NCBI GenBank assembly: GCA_002839795.1
Contig: PGYS01000010.1
Location: 1 to 41,690, forward strand
DNA from: Ignavibacteriae bacterium HGW-Ignavibacteriae-3
GTDB taxonomy: Bacteria > Bacteroidota > Ignavibacteria > Ignavibacteriales > Melioribacteraceae
Direction of reading: 5' to 3'
DNA length: 41,690 nt
A model generated the notes under the pieces. The model made no database searches. It worked only from the letters and a program-made list of their open reading frames with translations, and had not been told where the DNA came from. Position numbers and translations under genes: made by a program. The first letter of the stretch is position 1. Each line of letters opens with the position of its first letter. Positions 25,702 to 34,891 of this stretch are shown one piece after another.

Positions 25702-26329
25702 TTCTGTTGAAAAGAATCCGATTGTTAAATTGTTTTCTCATATTATTCCGCCGCCGCAGTGGAGATATCCGGTAATAGTCATATTGGGAATTTTTGTCGG
25801 GCTTGGATTTTATGTTCTTTATATATCCAATGCAATTTCATATCTATCGGATGATCCAAAAACTTGCATAAACTGTCACGTTATGATTCCTCAATATGCT
25901 ACATGGGAGAGGGGAAGTCATGGACGTGGAATTACCTGTAACGATTGTCACGTCCCCCAGAATAATATTATATCGAAATATCTCTTCAAGGCAAATGACG
26001 GATTGCGCCACGCAACTTATTTTACAATGAGATGGGAGCCGCAGGTAATCAGGATTAAAGATGCCGGAAAACGGGCCGTTCAGGATAACTGCATTCGCTG
26101 CCATACAAATTTAATTCACCCTCTCGCGCTGAGATCAATCAATAATAAAAGCGTTGAGGATCAGACCGAAAGATATTGCTGGGATTGCCACCGCGAGACT
26201 CCGCATGGAAGAATTCACAGTTTATCATCAACCCCTTACGCGCGTGCGCCGCAACTCGAACCGTCTGTGCCTGAGTGGCTTAAAAATTATATTAAATCAG
26301 ATAAAAAATTATCAGAGGAAAAAAAATGA
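25688..26329 (+). CDS. nrfH: Tetraheme cytochrome c quinol dehydrogenase NrfH
   Basis: The 213-residue NapC/NirT-family protein has one N-terminal membrane anchor (about 27-48) and four c-heme motifs: CINCH (60-64), CNDCH (84-88), CIRCH (135-139) and CWDCH (164-168). It oxidises menaquinol and delivers electrons to NrfA on the outside of the membrane. It overlaps the upstream polyferredoxin by 14 bp and nrfA by 4 bp (ATGA), indicating translational coupling. Length is slightly longer than the classical NrfH because of the tail after heme 4. Confidence 0.93.
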   Translation: MEKNNSVEKNPIVKLFSHIIPPPQWRYPVIVILGIFVGLGFYVLYISNAISYLSDDPKTCINCHVMIPQYATWERGSHGRGITCNDCHVPQNNIISKYLFKANDGLRHATYFTMRWEPQVIRIKDAGKRAVQDNCIRCHTNLIHPLALRSINNKSVEDQTERYCWDCHRETPHGRIHSLSSTPYARAPQLEPSVPEWLKNYIKSDKKLSEEKK

Positions 26330-27810
26330 AACCGATTCAGGAATTGACTAAGAACAAACCATGGCTTGGGTGGGTACTTTTTATTGCCACTATCGTTGTT
26401 GTTTTTTTAATAGGATTGTTCGCTTCATCTATCATTGAAAGAAGAAATGAATCCATGACGCTTCAGCAGGTAAAGCCGATTGCGGATTGGGAGCCCAGAA
26501 ATGAAGTGTGGGGAGAAAATTATCCTCGCGAGTATGAAACTTATATGCAAATGCATGATACTACATTCGCAAGCAAATACGCGGGATCAGTTACGCGAGA
26601 TTATCTTGAAGAATCTCCCGATCTTGTAATAATGTGGGCCGGCTACGCGTTTTCAAAAGAATATAACGCACCCCGGGGACATTCATTTGCAATTAAAGAT
26701 CTTAGAAATATTCTAAGAACAGGCGGAGTTAAAGAAAGTCCCATGCCGGCTACATGCTGGACCTGTAAAAGTCCGGACGTTCCGCGTGTAATGCAAAAGG
26801 TTGGAGCGGAGGAATTTTATAAATCGAAATGGAAAGATTTAGGTGCCGAGATAGTTAATCCGATCGGCTGCCAGGATTGTCACGATCCCAAAACACTTGA
26901 TTTACGCATTACAAGACCGGCTCTTATCGAAGCATTGCAAAGACAGGGCAGAGATATAAAAAGTTTTTCTCACAACGAAATGAGATCACTTGTATGCGCC
27001 CAGTGCCATGTTGAGTATTATTTTAAAGGCGAGGGTAAATATTTAACATTTCCATGGGATAAGGGATTTAGCGCAGACGCGATGGAAGAATATTACGACA
27101 ATATTGAATTTTCGGATTGGACACATAAACTCAGCAGAGTACCGATGCTAAAAGCACAGCATCCTGACTACGAATTATTTAAAACAGGAGTTCATGCGGA
27201 CCGCGGAGTAAGTTGTTCCGATTGTCATATGCCCTATAAATCCGAAGGCGGTGTTAAGTTTACAGATCATCACGTTCAAAGCCCCTTAAACAATGTTGAA
27301 AATTCCTGCCAGGTTTGTCACCGCGAAAAGACACAAAAGCTTATTGAAAATGTTTACGAAAGACAGGATAAAATTCTTGAGTTAAGAAAAATTGCAGAGA
27401 AAACTTTGGCAGCCACACATCTGGAAGCAAAGATGGCGTGGGACAACGGCGCAACTGAAAGTGAAATGAAAGCAGCGCTTAAATATATCCGCCACGCTCA
27501 ATGGAGATGGGATTGGGTTGCAGCGGCAAACGGATTGGGCTTTCATTCACCGGTTGAGTCAATGCGTGTGTTGGGAACATCTATTCAAAAATCAGAACTC
27601 GCGAGAAAAGAAATTGCTCTGGTGCTTGTTAAACACGGCGTAAAATATCCTGTAAATTTGCCGGACTATTCAACCAAGGAGAAAGCTCAGAAATTAATAG
27701 GTCTTGATATGCCGGCACTCCACGCAGATAAAGCCCAATTGTTAAAAACTGTAATTCCCGAATGGGACAAAAAGGCAAAAGAGCGGCAGGGAACTTTACA
27801 GCAGTATTAA
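26326..27810 (+). CDS. nrfA: Pentaheme cytochrome c nitrite reductase NrfA
   Basis: The 494-residue enzyme carries out the six-electron reduction of nitrite to ammonium and can also reduce NO. It has a signal anchor (about 13-35), the active-site heme motif CWTCK (144-148) with lysine as axial ligand, and four ordinary motifs CQDCH (182-186), CAQCH (224-228), CSDCH (297-301) and CQVCH (328-332). The CxxCK heme normally needs a dedicated lyase (NrfEFG or NrfI/CcsA type); none is in the window. It is the final gene of the three-gene operon, followed by a terminator. Confidence 0.96.
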   Translation: MKPIQELTKNKPWLGWVLFIATIVVVFLIGLFASSIIERRNESMTLQQVKPIADWEPRNEVWGENYPREYETYMQMHDTTFASKYAGSVTRDYLEESPDLVIMWAGYAFSKEYNAPRGHSFAIKDLRNILRTGGVKESPMPATCWTCKSPDVPRVMQKVGAEEFYKSKWKDLGAEIVNPIGCQDCHDPKTLDLRITRPALIEALQRQGRDIKSFSHNEMRSLVCAQCHVEYYFKGEGKYLTFPWDKGFSADAMEEYYDNIEFSDWTHKLSRVPMLKAQHPDYELFKTGVHADRGVSCSDCHMPYKSEGGVKFTDHHVQSPLNNVENSCQVCHREKTQKLIENVYERQDKILELRKIAEKTLAATHLEAKMAWDNGATESEMKAALKYIRHAQWRWDWVAAANGLGFHSPVESMRVLGTSIQKSELARKEIALVLVKHGVKYPVNLPDYSTKEKAQKLIGLDMPALHADKAQLLKTVIPEWDKKAKERQGTLQQY

Positions 27811-27863
27811 TTTTTTTATAAAATCTTGGTTGATCAAAAAAGAAAGCCAAATCATTAAGAGAA

Positions 27864-27886
27864 GGTCGGGATTATCCCGGCCTTTT
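27864..27886 (+). terminator. Rho-independent terminator after nrfA
   Basis: The arms GGTCGGGA (27864-27871) and TCCCGGCC (27875-27882) form an 8-bp stem with one G-U pair and a 3-nt loop, followed by TTTTCATTTTT. It lies 54 bp past the nrfA stop. Confidence 0.82.
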
Positions 27887-27936
27887 CATTTTTAAACATT
27901 ATTTTGCAGTACTTAAAAACAAACACAACAGAGTGA

Positions 27937-28269
27937 TTGATGAAAATTCAGGATGTATCATTTACCGCAACCGATTGGAATAAAATAATACCAAAAGAAT
28001 ATCCCGGCGAGACGGGAAAAGCGTTCTGGAAAGTATTTGAAGAGGGGAACGTCAGAGTCCGCATTGTGGAATACTCACCCGGATATTTGGCCGATCACTG
28101 GTGCAGCCGCGGTCATGTGATTTATGTTTTAGAAGGGGAACTGATAACGGAACTGAAAGACGGAAGAATCTTCAGGCTCAATCCGGGAATGAGCTACCAG
28201 GTGGCAGACAACAAAGAACCTCATCGCTCCAGAACGGAAACAGGCGCTAAATTATTTGTCGTTGACTGA
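27937..28269 (+). CDS. Cupin-fold protein of the DHCW-motif type
   Basis: The 110-residue single-barrel cupin has ADHWCSRGH (about residues 51-59) followed by VIYVLEGEL (60-68) and the second motif LNPGMSYQVADNKEPHRS (about 82-99). Possible metal ligands are H53, H59 and H97. The ADHWC segment resembles the small family called DHCW-motif cupins. Function is unknown. The frame begins with tandem ATGs (27937 and 27940); the second may be used. It lies 127 bp after nrfA beyond the terminator, so probably is a separate unit. Confidence 0.78.
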   Translation: MMKIQDVSFTATDWNKIIPKEYPGETGKAFWKVFEEGNVRVRIVEYSPGYLADHWCSRGHVIYVLEGELITELKDGRIFRLNPGMSYQVADNKEPHRSRTETGAKLFVVD

Positions 28270-28300
28270 TCTGCAAACCGAATCTGAAAATCAAACCAGA

Positions 28301-29131
28301 TCAGTTTAAAAATTTATTTAACTGTTCTTCCGGAAAATTTGATTCAATAAAAATGATCTGATCGGGAGATAGAACTTTTATTTTCTTCATGATTTTATTC
28401 TGCGATAAGTATTTATTTCTTTCCTCGAATGCGTTTGCATCGCTTTCAGAATTGAATTTAATCTGCGCTATGTTCGCATAACCCGTCGGGGACACCATCG
28501 GAAGAATATATGCTTCATAATTACTGAACTGATCGAACATCTCCATCCATTCAGGAAAACCGTTCTGTATGCCTAATCCGCCTTTAATAAATTTTAATTG
28601 ATTCTTGTACGGTTTAAAAGCGACATTCCCGAATAGCCGGGGAAGTTCAATTGGCGATGAATTTATTCTTGCAGCATATCTGGAAAAGAGTTCCAGCGTT
28701 AATTTCCCCGCGGCGCCGTCTCCCTTGTCGTTGGAGATGGAAAGATAATATTCTCCTACGGCCGCCTGGACCTGGAAAGGCGTAATGCAGATAAATTTTG
28801 TTAAGGTATCGGATAATTCGCACTTATACCGGGATACCGAAAAAATTCCGAATGCGGCTTTGCCGTCGTTCATTTTATAAATTTCACAGCGGAAATTGAT
28901 ATCGTTCATTTCAATTTCCTGAAGCAGTAATTTATCAAAGCCATATTCAAGATAAATATCCGCGCCGCCGTTAATCAGTCCCCACAAAGTAGTTCCGTCA
29001 TAATAGTTGGTCTTGATAATCTTTCCATTCGCAATATCGGATTGCGATAATTCCGGAAAATCTTTGTCGGGTTGAGCATGAATTAAAATGGAAAATGTAA
29101 ATAGGACTGCCGGAACAAAATATTTTTTCAT
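28301..29131 (-). CDS. DUF6599 family exported protein
   Basis: The 276-residue protein has a signal peptide (about 1-19, ending HAQ). The domain following contains LINGGADIYLEYGF (about 52-65) and KAAFGIFSVSRY (about 90-101), matching DUF6599. No enzyme motifs or heme sites are visible. Its ATG overlaps the stop of the upstream DUF362 gene by 4 bp, so the two are translationally coupled and probably work together outside the cytoplasmic membrane. Function unknown. Confidence 0.78.
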   Translation of the reverse strand: MKKYFVPAVLFTFSILIHAQPDKDFPELSQSDIANGKIIKTNYYDGTTLWGLINGGADIYLEYGFDKLLLQEIEMNDINFRCEIYKMNDGKAAFGIFSVSRYKCELSDTLTKFICITPFQVQAAVGEYYLSISNDKGDGAAGKLTLELFSRYAARINSSPIELPRLFGNVAFKPYKNQLKFIKGGLGIQNGFPEWMEMFDQFSNYEAYILPMVSPTGYANIAQIKFNSESDANAFEERNKYLSQNKIMKKIKVLSPDQIIFIESNFPEEQLNKFLN

Positions 29132-30288
29132 TGCATATCTACTTTTTGTAATTGGATTTTTTCAATATCCGCGATTCCAAGTTTAAGATTTTGCGCGAGC
29201 TCAAGAAATATTCTGCTTCGCGGCGAATCTTCCTTCTGAATTTTTTCTTCGATTCTTTTTTTGAGAACTATTTCGTGACCGATTCTGTCCACTGCAACTG
29301 GATCTGTCCCGATTAAAATTACATTAAAATTTGTGAAAAATTGGGGATTGGCTCCCGGCCCGCCGTTGAAACAGCCTTTCAAACCATCGACAATATTCAG
29401 AACCACTTTATCCCGCAGTGGCGGAAAAGCACAGACCTCAGCCGTGGTTTCAGACCATAATTGTTTATGCAGTCTTGCGGTATTTGTTATAGCGCCGTAA
29501 GAGAGATTTTTAAGACAAAGGGTTACCGTCGGTCCGGCATTTTTTAAAATTGGAACATTGATTATTCTATCCACCATCTGTGTTACAATTTTGGTGAAGT
29601 AGGAATACTTTCCTTCATTAATCATATAAGGAATAGTGGCCGAATCATACTTCTCTTCACAATTGGCCATATAGAACCAGTCTTTATCGATCATTCTTTC
29701 GCCGTATAGTTTTCCATCAGAGTCATACATAGAACCGTTCTGGGGGCCTTCCGTTCCGACTATTTTTATTCCCGGAAAATTTTCATTTGTAAATCCCGCT
29801 TCTGTCAATTGTTCTGCCCGCCTGTCCCATATTAAAATATTTTTTCTGGGAATTCCCGAATCTTCAAGTTGTTTTACAATCGCCTGAGTTACCTCCACGC
29901 TTGTTGACAATGTCGGTCCTGCAACGGGATTCACTTTTAATCCAATTCTGTCTTTTTCATTTACAAACATTTTCCATGCGTCTTTTAATTTAGAAGCGCC
30001 GGTCAGTTCAAGCATTCCTTTCGCAACCATATCGTACGCCGCCTGATAAACAATTTTATTATCCGCGATGGATTTGCCGTTATTTATCTGAACAACTTTA
30101 CCCGGAAATTTTCCGGGCATTGAGTTTTCATTACGCGGATATTTCAAAGCGTCATTGATATTGGTTTCTGGTTTGGGATTTGCAACTGATTGAGCAGATA
30201 GACTCACTGCAAAAATCAGAAATAAAATAATGCTGCTTAAAGCTGATATGTGCAAGCGACTAATTTGGTTTGACTCGTCTTTTCTCAT
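29128..30288 (-). CDS. DUF362 domain protein (exported)
   Basis: The 386-residue protein has an N-terminal hydrophobic signal (about residues 15-32). The DUF362 domain is recognisable by IGLKVNPVAGPTLSTSVEV (about 116-134), by NILIWDRRAEQLTEAGF and, near the end, by ILIGTDPVAVDRIGHEIV. Many DUF362 proteins carry ferredoxin clusters at one end; this one does not. The family's activity is not established. It is cotranscribed with the DUF6599 gene and lies downstream of the nrf region on the opposite strand. Confidence 0.8.
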   Translation of the reverse strand: MRKDESNQISRLHISALSSIILFLIFAVSLSAQSVANPKPETNINDALKYPRNENSMPGKFPGKVVQINNGKSIADNKIVYQAAYDMVAKGMLELTGASKLKDAWKMFVNEKDRIGLKVNPVAGPTLSTSVEVTQAIVKQLEDSGIPRKNILIWDRRAEQLTEAGFTNENFPGIKIVGTEGPQNGSMYDSDGKLYGERMIDKDWFYMANCEEKYDSATIPYMINEGKYSYFTKIVTQMVDRIINVPILKNAGPTVTLCLKNLSYGAITNTARLHKQLWSETTAEVCAFPPLRDKVVLNIVDGLKGCFNGGPGANPQFFTNFNVILIGTDPVAVDRIGHEIVLKKRIEEKIQKEDSPRSRIFLELAQNLKLGIADIEKIQLQKVDMQ

Positions 30289-30467
30289 AATAGAATCCTA
30301 ATCGTTAAAATAACATTGCATTAAATTAACGAGATACTTTGCAAATTGCAGTCGGATAAAATCTATTTAGAAATCAATAGAAGACGAATTGTCCTTGTTC
30401 AATCTTTCAAAAACGATTGCTATGTTTAAAAGAGAATATCTTAGAACTTGGATTTAAGGAGGCTGAA

Positions 30468-30977
30468 TTGATAGATGAGGAGGAGCCGGTTTGTTCGTTT
30501 TGTGAAAGCGGAGTAAAAAATGATGATGACTTTTGCCCAAACTGTGGTTCAATTTTCGCCGATAATGTAAAGTGCTCAAAACATCAGGATGCAGATGCGG
30601 CCGGTATCTGCGTTATCTGCTGCGAGGGGTATTGTAATGAATGCGGTTTTGCGTTATACGGTAGGGTATTTCTTTGCTCCGCCCACTCGGAGCTCGATAT
30701 TTTTGAGGGAATGGCAAGGGTTTACGGGAATAACGATTTCACACAAATCGCGCTTGTTAAATCAAGTCTGGAGGGGGAAGGACTGCATCCTTTTATATTT
30801 TCCCGGAAGGCAAATCCTTTGCATTTTCCTACTTCCGATTATAGTGTTTTCAGACCGTCGGGCAAATTCGATGGCAATATGATAGACGAAATAAAAGTAA
30901 TGGTTCCGTTTCAGGAAGTAATAGAAGCAGAAAAAATAGTTTCTGATTTGAAATCGGCAGATGAAAATATTCTTTAG
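30468..30977 (+). CDS. Zinc-ribbon / B-box-like protein with DUF2007 domain
   Basis: The 169-residue cytoplasmic protein begins with a zinc ribbon (C9/C12 and C23/C26). A B-box-like zinc finger follows (CSKH...CVIC...CNEC...CSAH, about 36-74), then a DUF2007 'putative signal transducing' domain (about 90-160: FTQIALVKSSLEGEGL...VMVPFQEVIEAEKIV). I chose TTG 30468 because AAGGAGG lies five bases upstream; the frame can be extended to TTG 30417 without a ribosome site. The function is unknown. It precedes the isomerase-like gene by 56 bp in the same direction. Confidence 0.72.
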   Translation: MIDEEEPVCSFCESGVKNDDDFCPNCGSIFADNVKCSKHQDADAAGICVICCEGYCNECGFALYGRVFLCSAHSELDIFEGMARVYGNNDFTQIALVKSSLEGEGLHPFIFSRKANPLHFPTSDYSVFRPSGKFDGNMIDEIKVMVPFQEVIEAEKIVSDLKSADENIL

Positions 30978-31033
30978 CGGAATGAACAATATATTACTGA
31001 TAATTCCTTTTATTATTTGAGAGGGAGAACATA

Positions 31034-32284
31034 ATGAACGCGAACACAAAATTTGGTTTTATACCTGTTTCAAGTTCCATTTCTCAGACACCGATTGAAG
31101 AAATGGTCGGCGAATTAATACCGGTTCTCCATGCATTGGGCGGCGAACAAATTACAGAAGAAATGATTGATGTCCCCCTGCCGGTTTTTTATCTTCTTGT
31201 TACCGGCGGCACAGAAGAAAAGGTTATTACTCTTTGTAGGGAAAGAAAAAAGACGATAAAAAATGAAATCACAATTCTGCTTGCCAATCCCCGCAACAAT
31301 TCACTCCCTTCATCTCTCGAAATACTTGCCCGGCTGCAGCAGGACGGAGAAAAAGGAAAGATCGTTTATCTTGATGACGAAACAAATAAAAACTGGCATG
31401 GTGAATTAGAACAGATAATAAAACATCAAACAGTTTTTTATCAACTGAAAAAAACAAATATTGGATTGATCGGCGAACCGTCCGACTGGCTTGTAGCAAG
31501 CATGCCGGAAGAATCAACGATAAAAAATGTCTGGGGACCCGAGGTAATAAAAATAGCACTGGCGGAACTGAAATCAGAAATATCCGGAATAAAAGATGAT
31601 GAAATAGAGGAGGATAATCGTTATGTAACAAGCCGGGCCTCTGAAATCAAAGAACCCACAAAAAAAGAAATAAAAAGTGTCTTTAAAGTTTACGCCGCTT
31701 TAAAGAATTTGATAAAAAATAATGAACTTAATTCTGTTTCCGTCCGCTGTTTCGATCTGGTCACGGATATGAAAACAACCGGATGTATAGCGTTATCCAG
31801 ATTGAACGATGAGGGGGTCGTCGCCGGTTGTGAGGGCGATCTTGTCTCTACGCTTGGAATGCTGTGGGCAAATTATATGACTGATCAGATAATCTGGATG
31901 GCAAATCCGGCTCAGATTGATGAATCAAATAATTCTATATGGCTCGCACACTGTACAGTTCCGATTAAAATGGTTGAAAATTATAAGCTCAGATCACATT
32001 TTGAATCTGGACTGGGAGTCGGGATTCAGGGTGAGCTGAGCAAGGGAAAAATTACCGTGCTCAGACTCGGCGGAAAAGACCTTAAAAAAATCTGGGTTTC
32101 GAACGGAGAGATTATCGAATCGGGTTCATCGGAAAATCTGTGCAGAACACAGGTGAAAGTTAAACTTCATGGAGCCGCAAAGGCGGTTGATTTACTTACG
32201 GCTCCTCTCGGAAATCATATTTTACTGATGCGCGGGAGCCATACAAAAGAGTTAACCGAATGGTGGGAAACATTTATAGCTTGA
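31034..32284 (+). CDS. L-fucose/L-arabinose isomerase-like protein
   Basis: The 416-residue protein resembles the fucose isomerase family: an N-terminal Rossmann-like half (about 1-170), then a C-terminal half with SVRCFDLVTDMKTTGCIALS and GCEGDLVSTLGMLWANYM (about 268-286). The conserved Glu/Asp in CEGD and the histidine in WLAHCTVP are candidates for the metal site. It is shorter than true FucI. Related proteins of this size are often found with sugar genes, but no sugar pathway is adjacent, so the substrate is unknown. GAGGGAG precedes the ATG at a good distance. Confidence 0.72.
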   Translation: MNANTKFGFIPVSSSISQTPIEEMVGELIPVLHALGGEQITEEMIDVPLPVFYLLVTGGTEEKVITLCRERKKTIKNEITILLANPRNNSLPSSLEILARLQQDGEKGKIVYLDDETNKNWHGELEQIIKHQTVFYQLKKTNIGLIGEPSDWLVASMPEESTIKNVWGPEVIKIALAELKSEISGIKDDEIEEDNRYVTSRASEIKEPTKKEIKSVFKVYAALKNLIKNNELNSVSVRCFDLVTDMKTTGCIALSRLNDEGVVAGCEGDLVSTLGMLWANYMTDQIIWMANPAQIDESNNSIWLAHCTVPIKMVENYKLRSHFESGLGVGIQGELSKGKITVLRLGGKDLKKIWVSNGEIIESGSSENLCRTQVKVKLHGAAKAVDLLTAPLGNHILLMRGSHTKELTEWWETFIA

Positions 32285-32354
32285 TAAAACCTTTTGATGT
32301 ATTGTCGTTAAAGTAAAAGGTTACTGCGAATAATATTTTTACATTGCGAAAATA

Positions 32355-32380
32355 ATTCATTAGTAGTTGTACTAATGAAT
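32355..32380. repeat. Perfect 11-bp inverted repeat upstream of the VIT-domain gene
   Basis: ATTCATTAGTA (32355-32365) and TACTAATGAAT (32370-32380) form a perfect hairpin with a GTTG loop. A second, imperfect one (TGCACA-tg-CCG with CGG-TGTGCA, 32425-32454) follows 45 bp later. There is no T-run, so an operator or RNA hairpin is more likely than an intrinsic terminator. The rest of this 266-bp gap shows nothing else I recognise. Confidence 0.6.
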
Positions 32381-32550
32381 TTGATTCTGCTTCATAAACA
32401 AATTAAAAATAGGGGCACATTAATTGCACATGCCGATTGTCATTACGGTGTGCAGAATGATCACAATCCATTCCAAATTATTACACATCATTACATTCCA
32501 GAAAGGGAAATACCAATTCCATAAAAATATACTATCTTATAGGGGGTATT

Positions 32551-34674
32551 ATGATTGAAAGAATTACGAAAATCGTTGCTTTGTTTTTTATTTTATCAAC
32601 CAATTTGCCCGCCCAGTATAGTCTTAACGTTCAGGATCCCCAGTCAACATGGTATCAGTCCAAGGGAACAATTGAGGAAGCAGTTTTTTCTGTCGGTCAG
32701 AAAGGATTGTACAGCCAGGTCAGCATGTACTTAACAATATCGGGGCGCGGGGGATATTTTTTAGACGGAAGCCAGCTTGAAGCTGTGATGAATTTTGAAC
32801 TGCCTGAAGGCAGCGTTGTAACTGATCTCTGGCTGTGGATAGGAGATAAGATCAGCAAAGGAATTGTTCTTGATGTCTGGAGCGCTTCTTCAATTTATGA
32901 GGGAATTGTTCAGAGAAGAAGGGACCCCGCCATAATCACTAAGAAGGGTAATAAGAGTTATGAATTACGGGTTTATCCGATGGATAAAAACGGATCAAGA
33001 AAAATCAGGATTACATACCTTGTGCCCAATACATGGAATGAAACAACTGTTTCCACACCGCTTCCCATAGAACTGTTAAAAGTATCTTTAAATAAGGTTA
33101 ATACGGCGAGTATAGTAACCTGGACCAATCTTGAATGGACTCGGCCGACTGTTACCGGGACTGAAAGCGCTTTTCAATCCAAGTACGATTCTTTTTTTGA
33201 TAACCATGTTAAACTCGATATAACAAATCCCGTTACCACAAACAGCTACGCACTGAATTTTAATAATCCGATGATCAACGGAGTTTATTTCAAATATCAT
33301 AAAAGCGATACTGACGGATATTATCAGCTTGCCCTTCTGCCTGCACAATCTCAATCTATTATAAGTAAGAAAGTACTTTTTCTGATAGACTATGATTCCA
33401 GGAAAAGCAATACTTCAAGGACGCAAATCCTTGATGGCCTTAAGCAATTGCTTCTCTCTAACTCGAAACCGGGCGACAAATTTAACATATTCTACTCGGG
33501 ACTTAACATCGGTAAATTGAGTACCGGCTGGTTAAAAGCAGAAACTGCAGACATTAACGGCGCGTTTCAATCCATAAATGAAAATTCGATATCGACTTAC
33601 AGCAATCTTCCGACTTTACTTAGAGAGGGTTATGATTTCCTGACAAAGAACGGGGGCGCCGTCGTATACCTGATTTCCAATTCTGACCAGCTTGGAAGCA
33701 ACCTGAATGCCAATCAGGTGATTAATGATATTAGAAATATTTTAACAATAAATATTCCGACATATATTCTGGATTATAACGACAAGGAATACTATTACTA
33801 CTATTTCAATAACAGATCCTATCTTGGTAATGAATACCTGTATGACAATCTTGCGAAATTAACGGGGGGATTATTTCAACGGATTTCCGGCGGACTCAAT
33901 TATTCTTTAACCGATCTCTATTTAAAATTGAGCGGTACCATTTCCTCATTTGATCTTTACACCACTCTGAATAACGGATTCTGCTTTTCCAGGCAGACTC
34001 TTGCCAACAGCGGATCTACAATTACAATGGATAAACCGATTTTACAATTGGGTAAATTTATCGGAGAATTTCCTTTTATAATAAAAACCTCAGGAATATA
34101 TAACGCCCAGCCATTTACACAATCAATGATAATTGAAGACGCCGGCCAAAAATTAGGTGAAAATACAATTGAGAAGATGTGGGTTAATACTTATATAAGT
34201 TCACTTGAAACAGGAACAATGACCAATTCCAAGGTTACAGAAATTTTAAATCTTGGATTGAAACACAAAATATTGACAAGGTACACGGCTTTCCTTGCGC
34301 TTGAAGACAGCACATCAATATGTAATAACTGCTACTATGATGACGGAAAACCGATTGGTGCGACTTCTGTAGAAGACGAGAAAACAATTCCAACCGACTT
34401 TTCGTTAACTGCCTATCCTAATCCGTTTAATTCACAGGTCTCCATTACAATTAAAATTCCAATAAAAATGCTGGGAGAGAATTTTACATTCAAAATATAT
34501 AATGTGCTCGGGCAGGTTGTAAAAACTTTTACAGTCAACAATGTTACCAATGTTATTAATTTATTCTGGGATGGGAAGAACGATGAGGGACAACTGCTGT
34601 CCAGCGGCATTTACATTTTTACGGTCTCATCGCCAAATTTCACGAAATCGCTTAAGCTGATGTATCTGAAATAA
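32551..34674 (+). CDS. Secreted VIT/VWA-domain protein with type IX secretion sorting domain
   Basis: The 707-residue protein has a signal peptide (about 1-21, ending PAQ), a VIT domain (about 30-165) and a VWA-like domain (about 272-470). It ends with a type A type IX sorting domain (about 620-707) with TAYPNPFNSQ, FKIYNVLGQVVKTF and LSSGIYIFTVS. The metal-ion (MIDAS) motif expected as DxSxS is instead D280-x-D282-x-R284, so metal-dependent adhesion is probably lost. VIT+VWA proteins of this kind are surface or secreted adhesins of unknown ligand. GGGGG lies shortly before the ATG. Confidence 0.85.
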   Translation: MIERITKIVALFFILSTNLPAQYSLNVQDPQSTWYQSKGTIEEAVFSVGQKGLYSQVSMYLTISGRGGYFLDGSQLEAVMNFELPEGSVVTDLWLWIGDKISKGIVLDVWSASSIYEGIVQRRRDPAIITKKGNKSYELRVYPMDKNGSRKIRITYLVPNTWNETTVSTPLPIELLKVSLNKVNTASIVTWTNLEWTRPTVTGTESAFQSKYDSFFDNHVKLDITNPVTTNSYALNFNNPMINGVYFKYHKSDTDGYYQLALLPAQSQSIISKKVLFLIDYDSRKSNTSRTQILDGLKQLLLSNSKPGDKFNIFYSGLNIGKLSTGWLKAETADINGAFQSINENSISTYSNLPTLLREGYDFLTKNGGAVVYLISNSDQLGSNLNANQVINDIRNILTINIPTYILDYNDKEYYYYYFNNRSYLGNEYLYDNLAKLTGGLFQRISGGLNYSLTDLYLKLSGTISSFDLYTTLNNGFCFSRQTLANSGSTITMDKPILQLGKFIGEFPFIIKTSGIYNAQPFTQSMIIEDAGQKLGENTIEKMWVNTYISSLETGTMTNSKVTEILNLGLKHKILTRYTAFLALEDSTSICNNCYYDDGKPIGATSVEDEKTIPTDFSLTAYPNPFNSQVSITIKIPIKMLGENFTFKIYNVLGQVVKTFTVNNVTNVINLFWDGKNDEGQLLSSGIYIFTVSSPNFTKSLKLMYLK

Positions 34675-34700
34675 AATTAAACATTATTCAGATTAAAAAT

Positions 34701-34732
34701 TGCGCTCCAAATTTGTGAGCGCATTTTTTTTT
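34701..34732 (+). terminator. Rho-independent terminator after the VIT-domain gene
   Basis: TGCGCTC (34701-34707) pairs with GAGCGCA (34717-34723) across a 9-nt loop and is followed by nine Ts. The A-rich 5' flank makes it work in reverse as well. Confidence 0.88.
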
Positions 34733-34891
34733 GAAATGATTTCGATGCCGGACTTCATTTTCATAAACGCCTATAACAGGTGTTCTCTTTTATAGGGGAA
34801 AACATCGTTTGATTACGATATAATTTTTCTTTTCATACCTAAACAATTGAGCTGATTTATACGATAATTAGGGTAACGATGGGAAAGTTAG

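Noticed and set aside
9574-28269. The two small cupins (9574-9909 and 27937-28269) as duplicates flanking the island
   Set aside because: Their motifs differ (HSSPYEAVVY versus ADHWCSRGH) and no flanking direct repeats were seen, so they are not evidence of a mobile unit.
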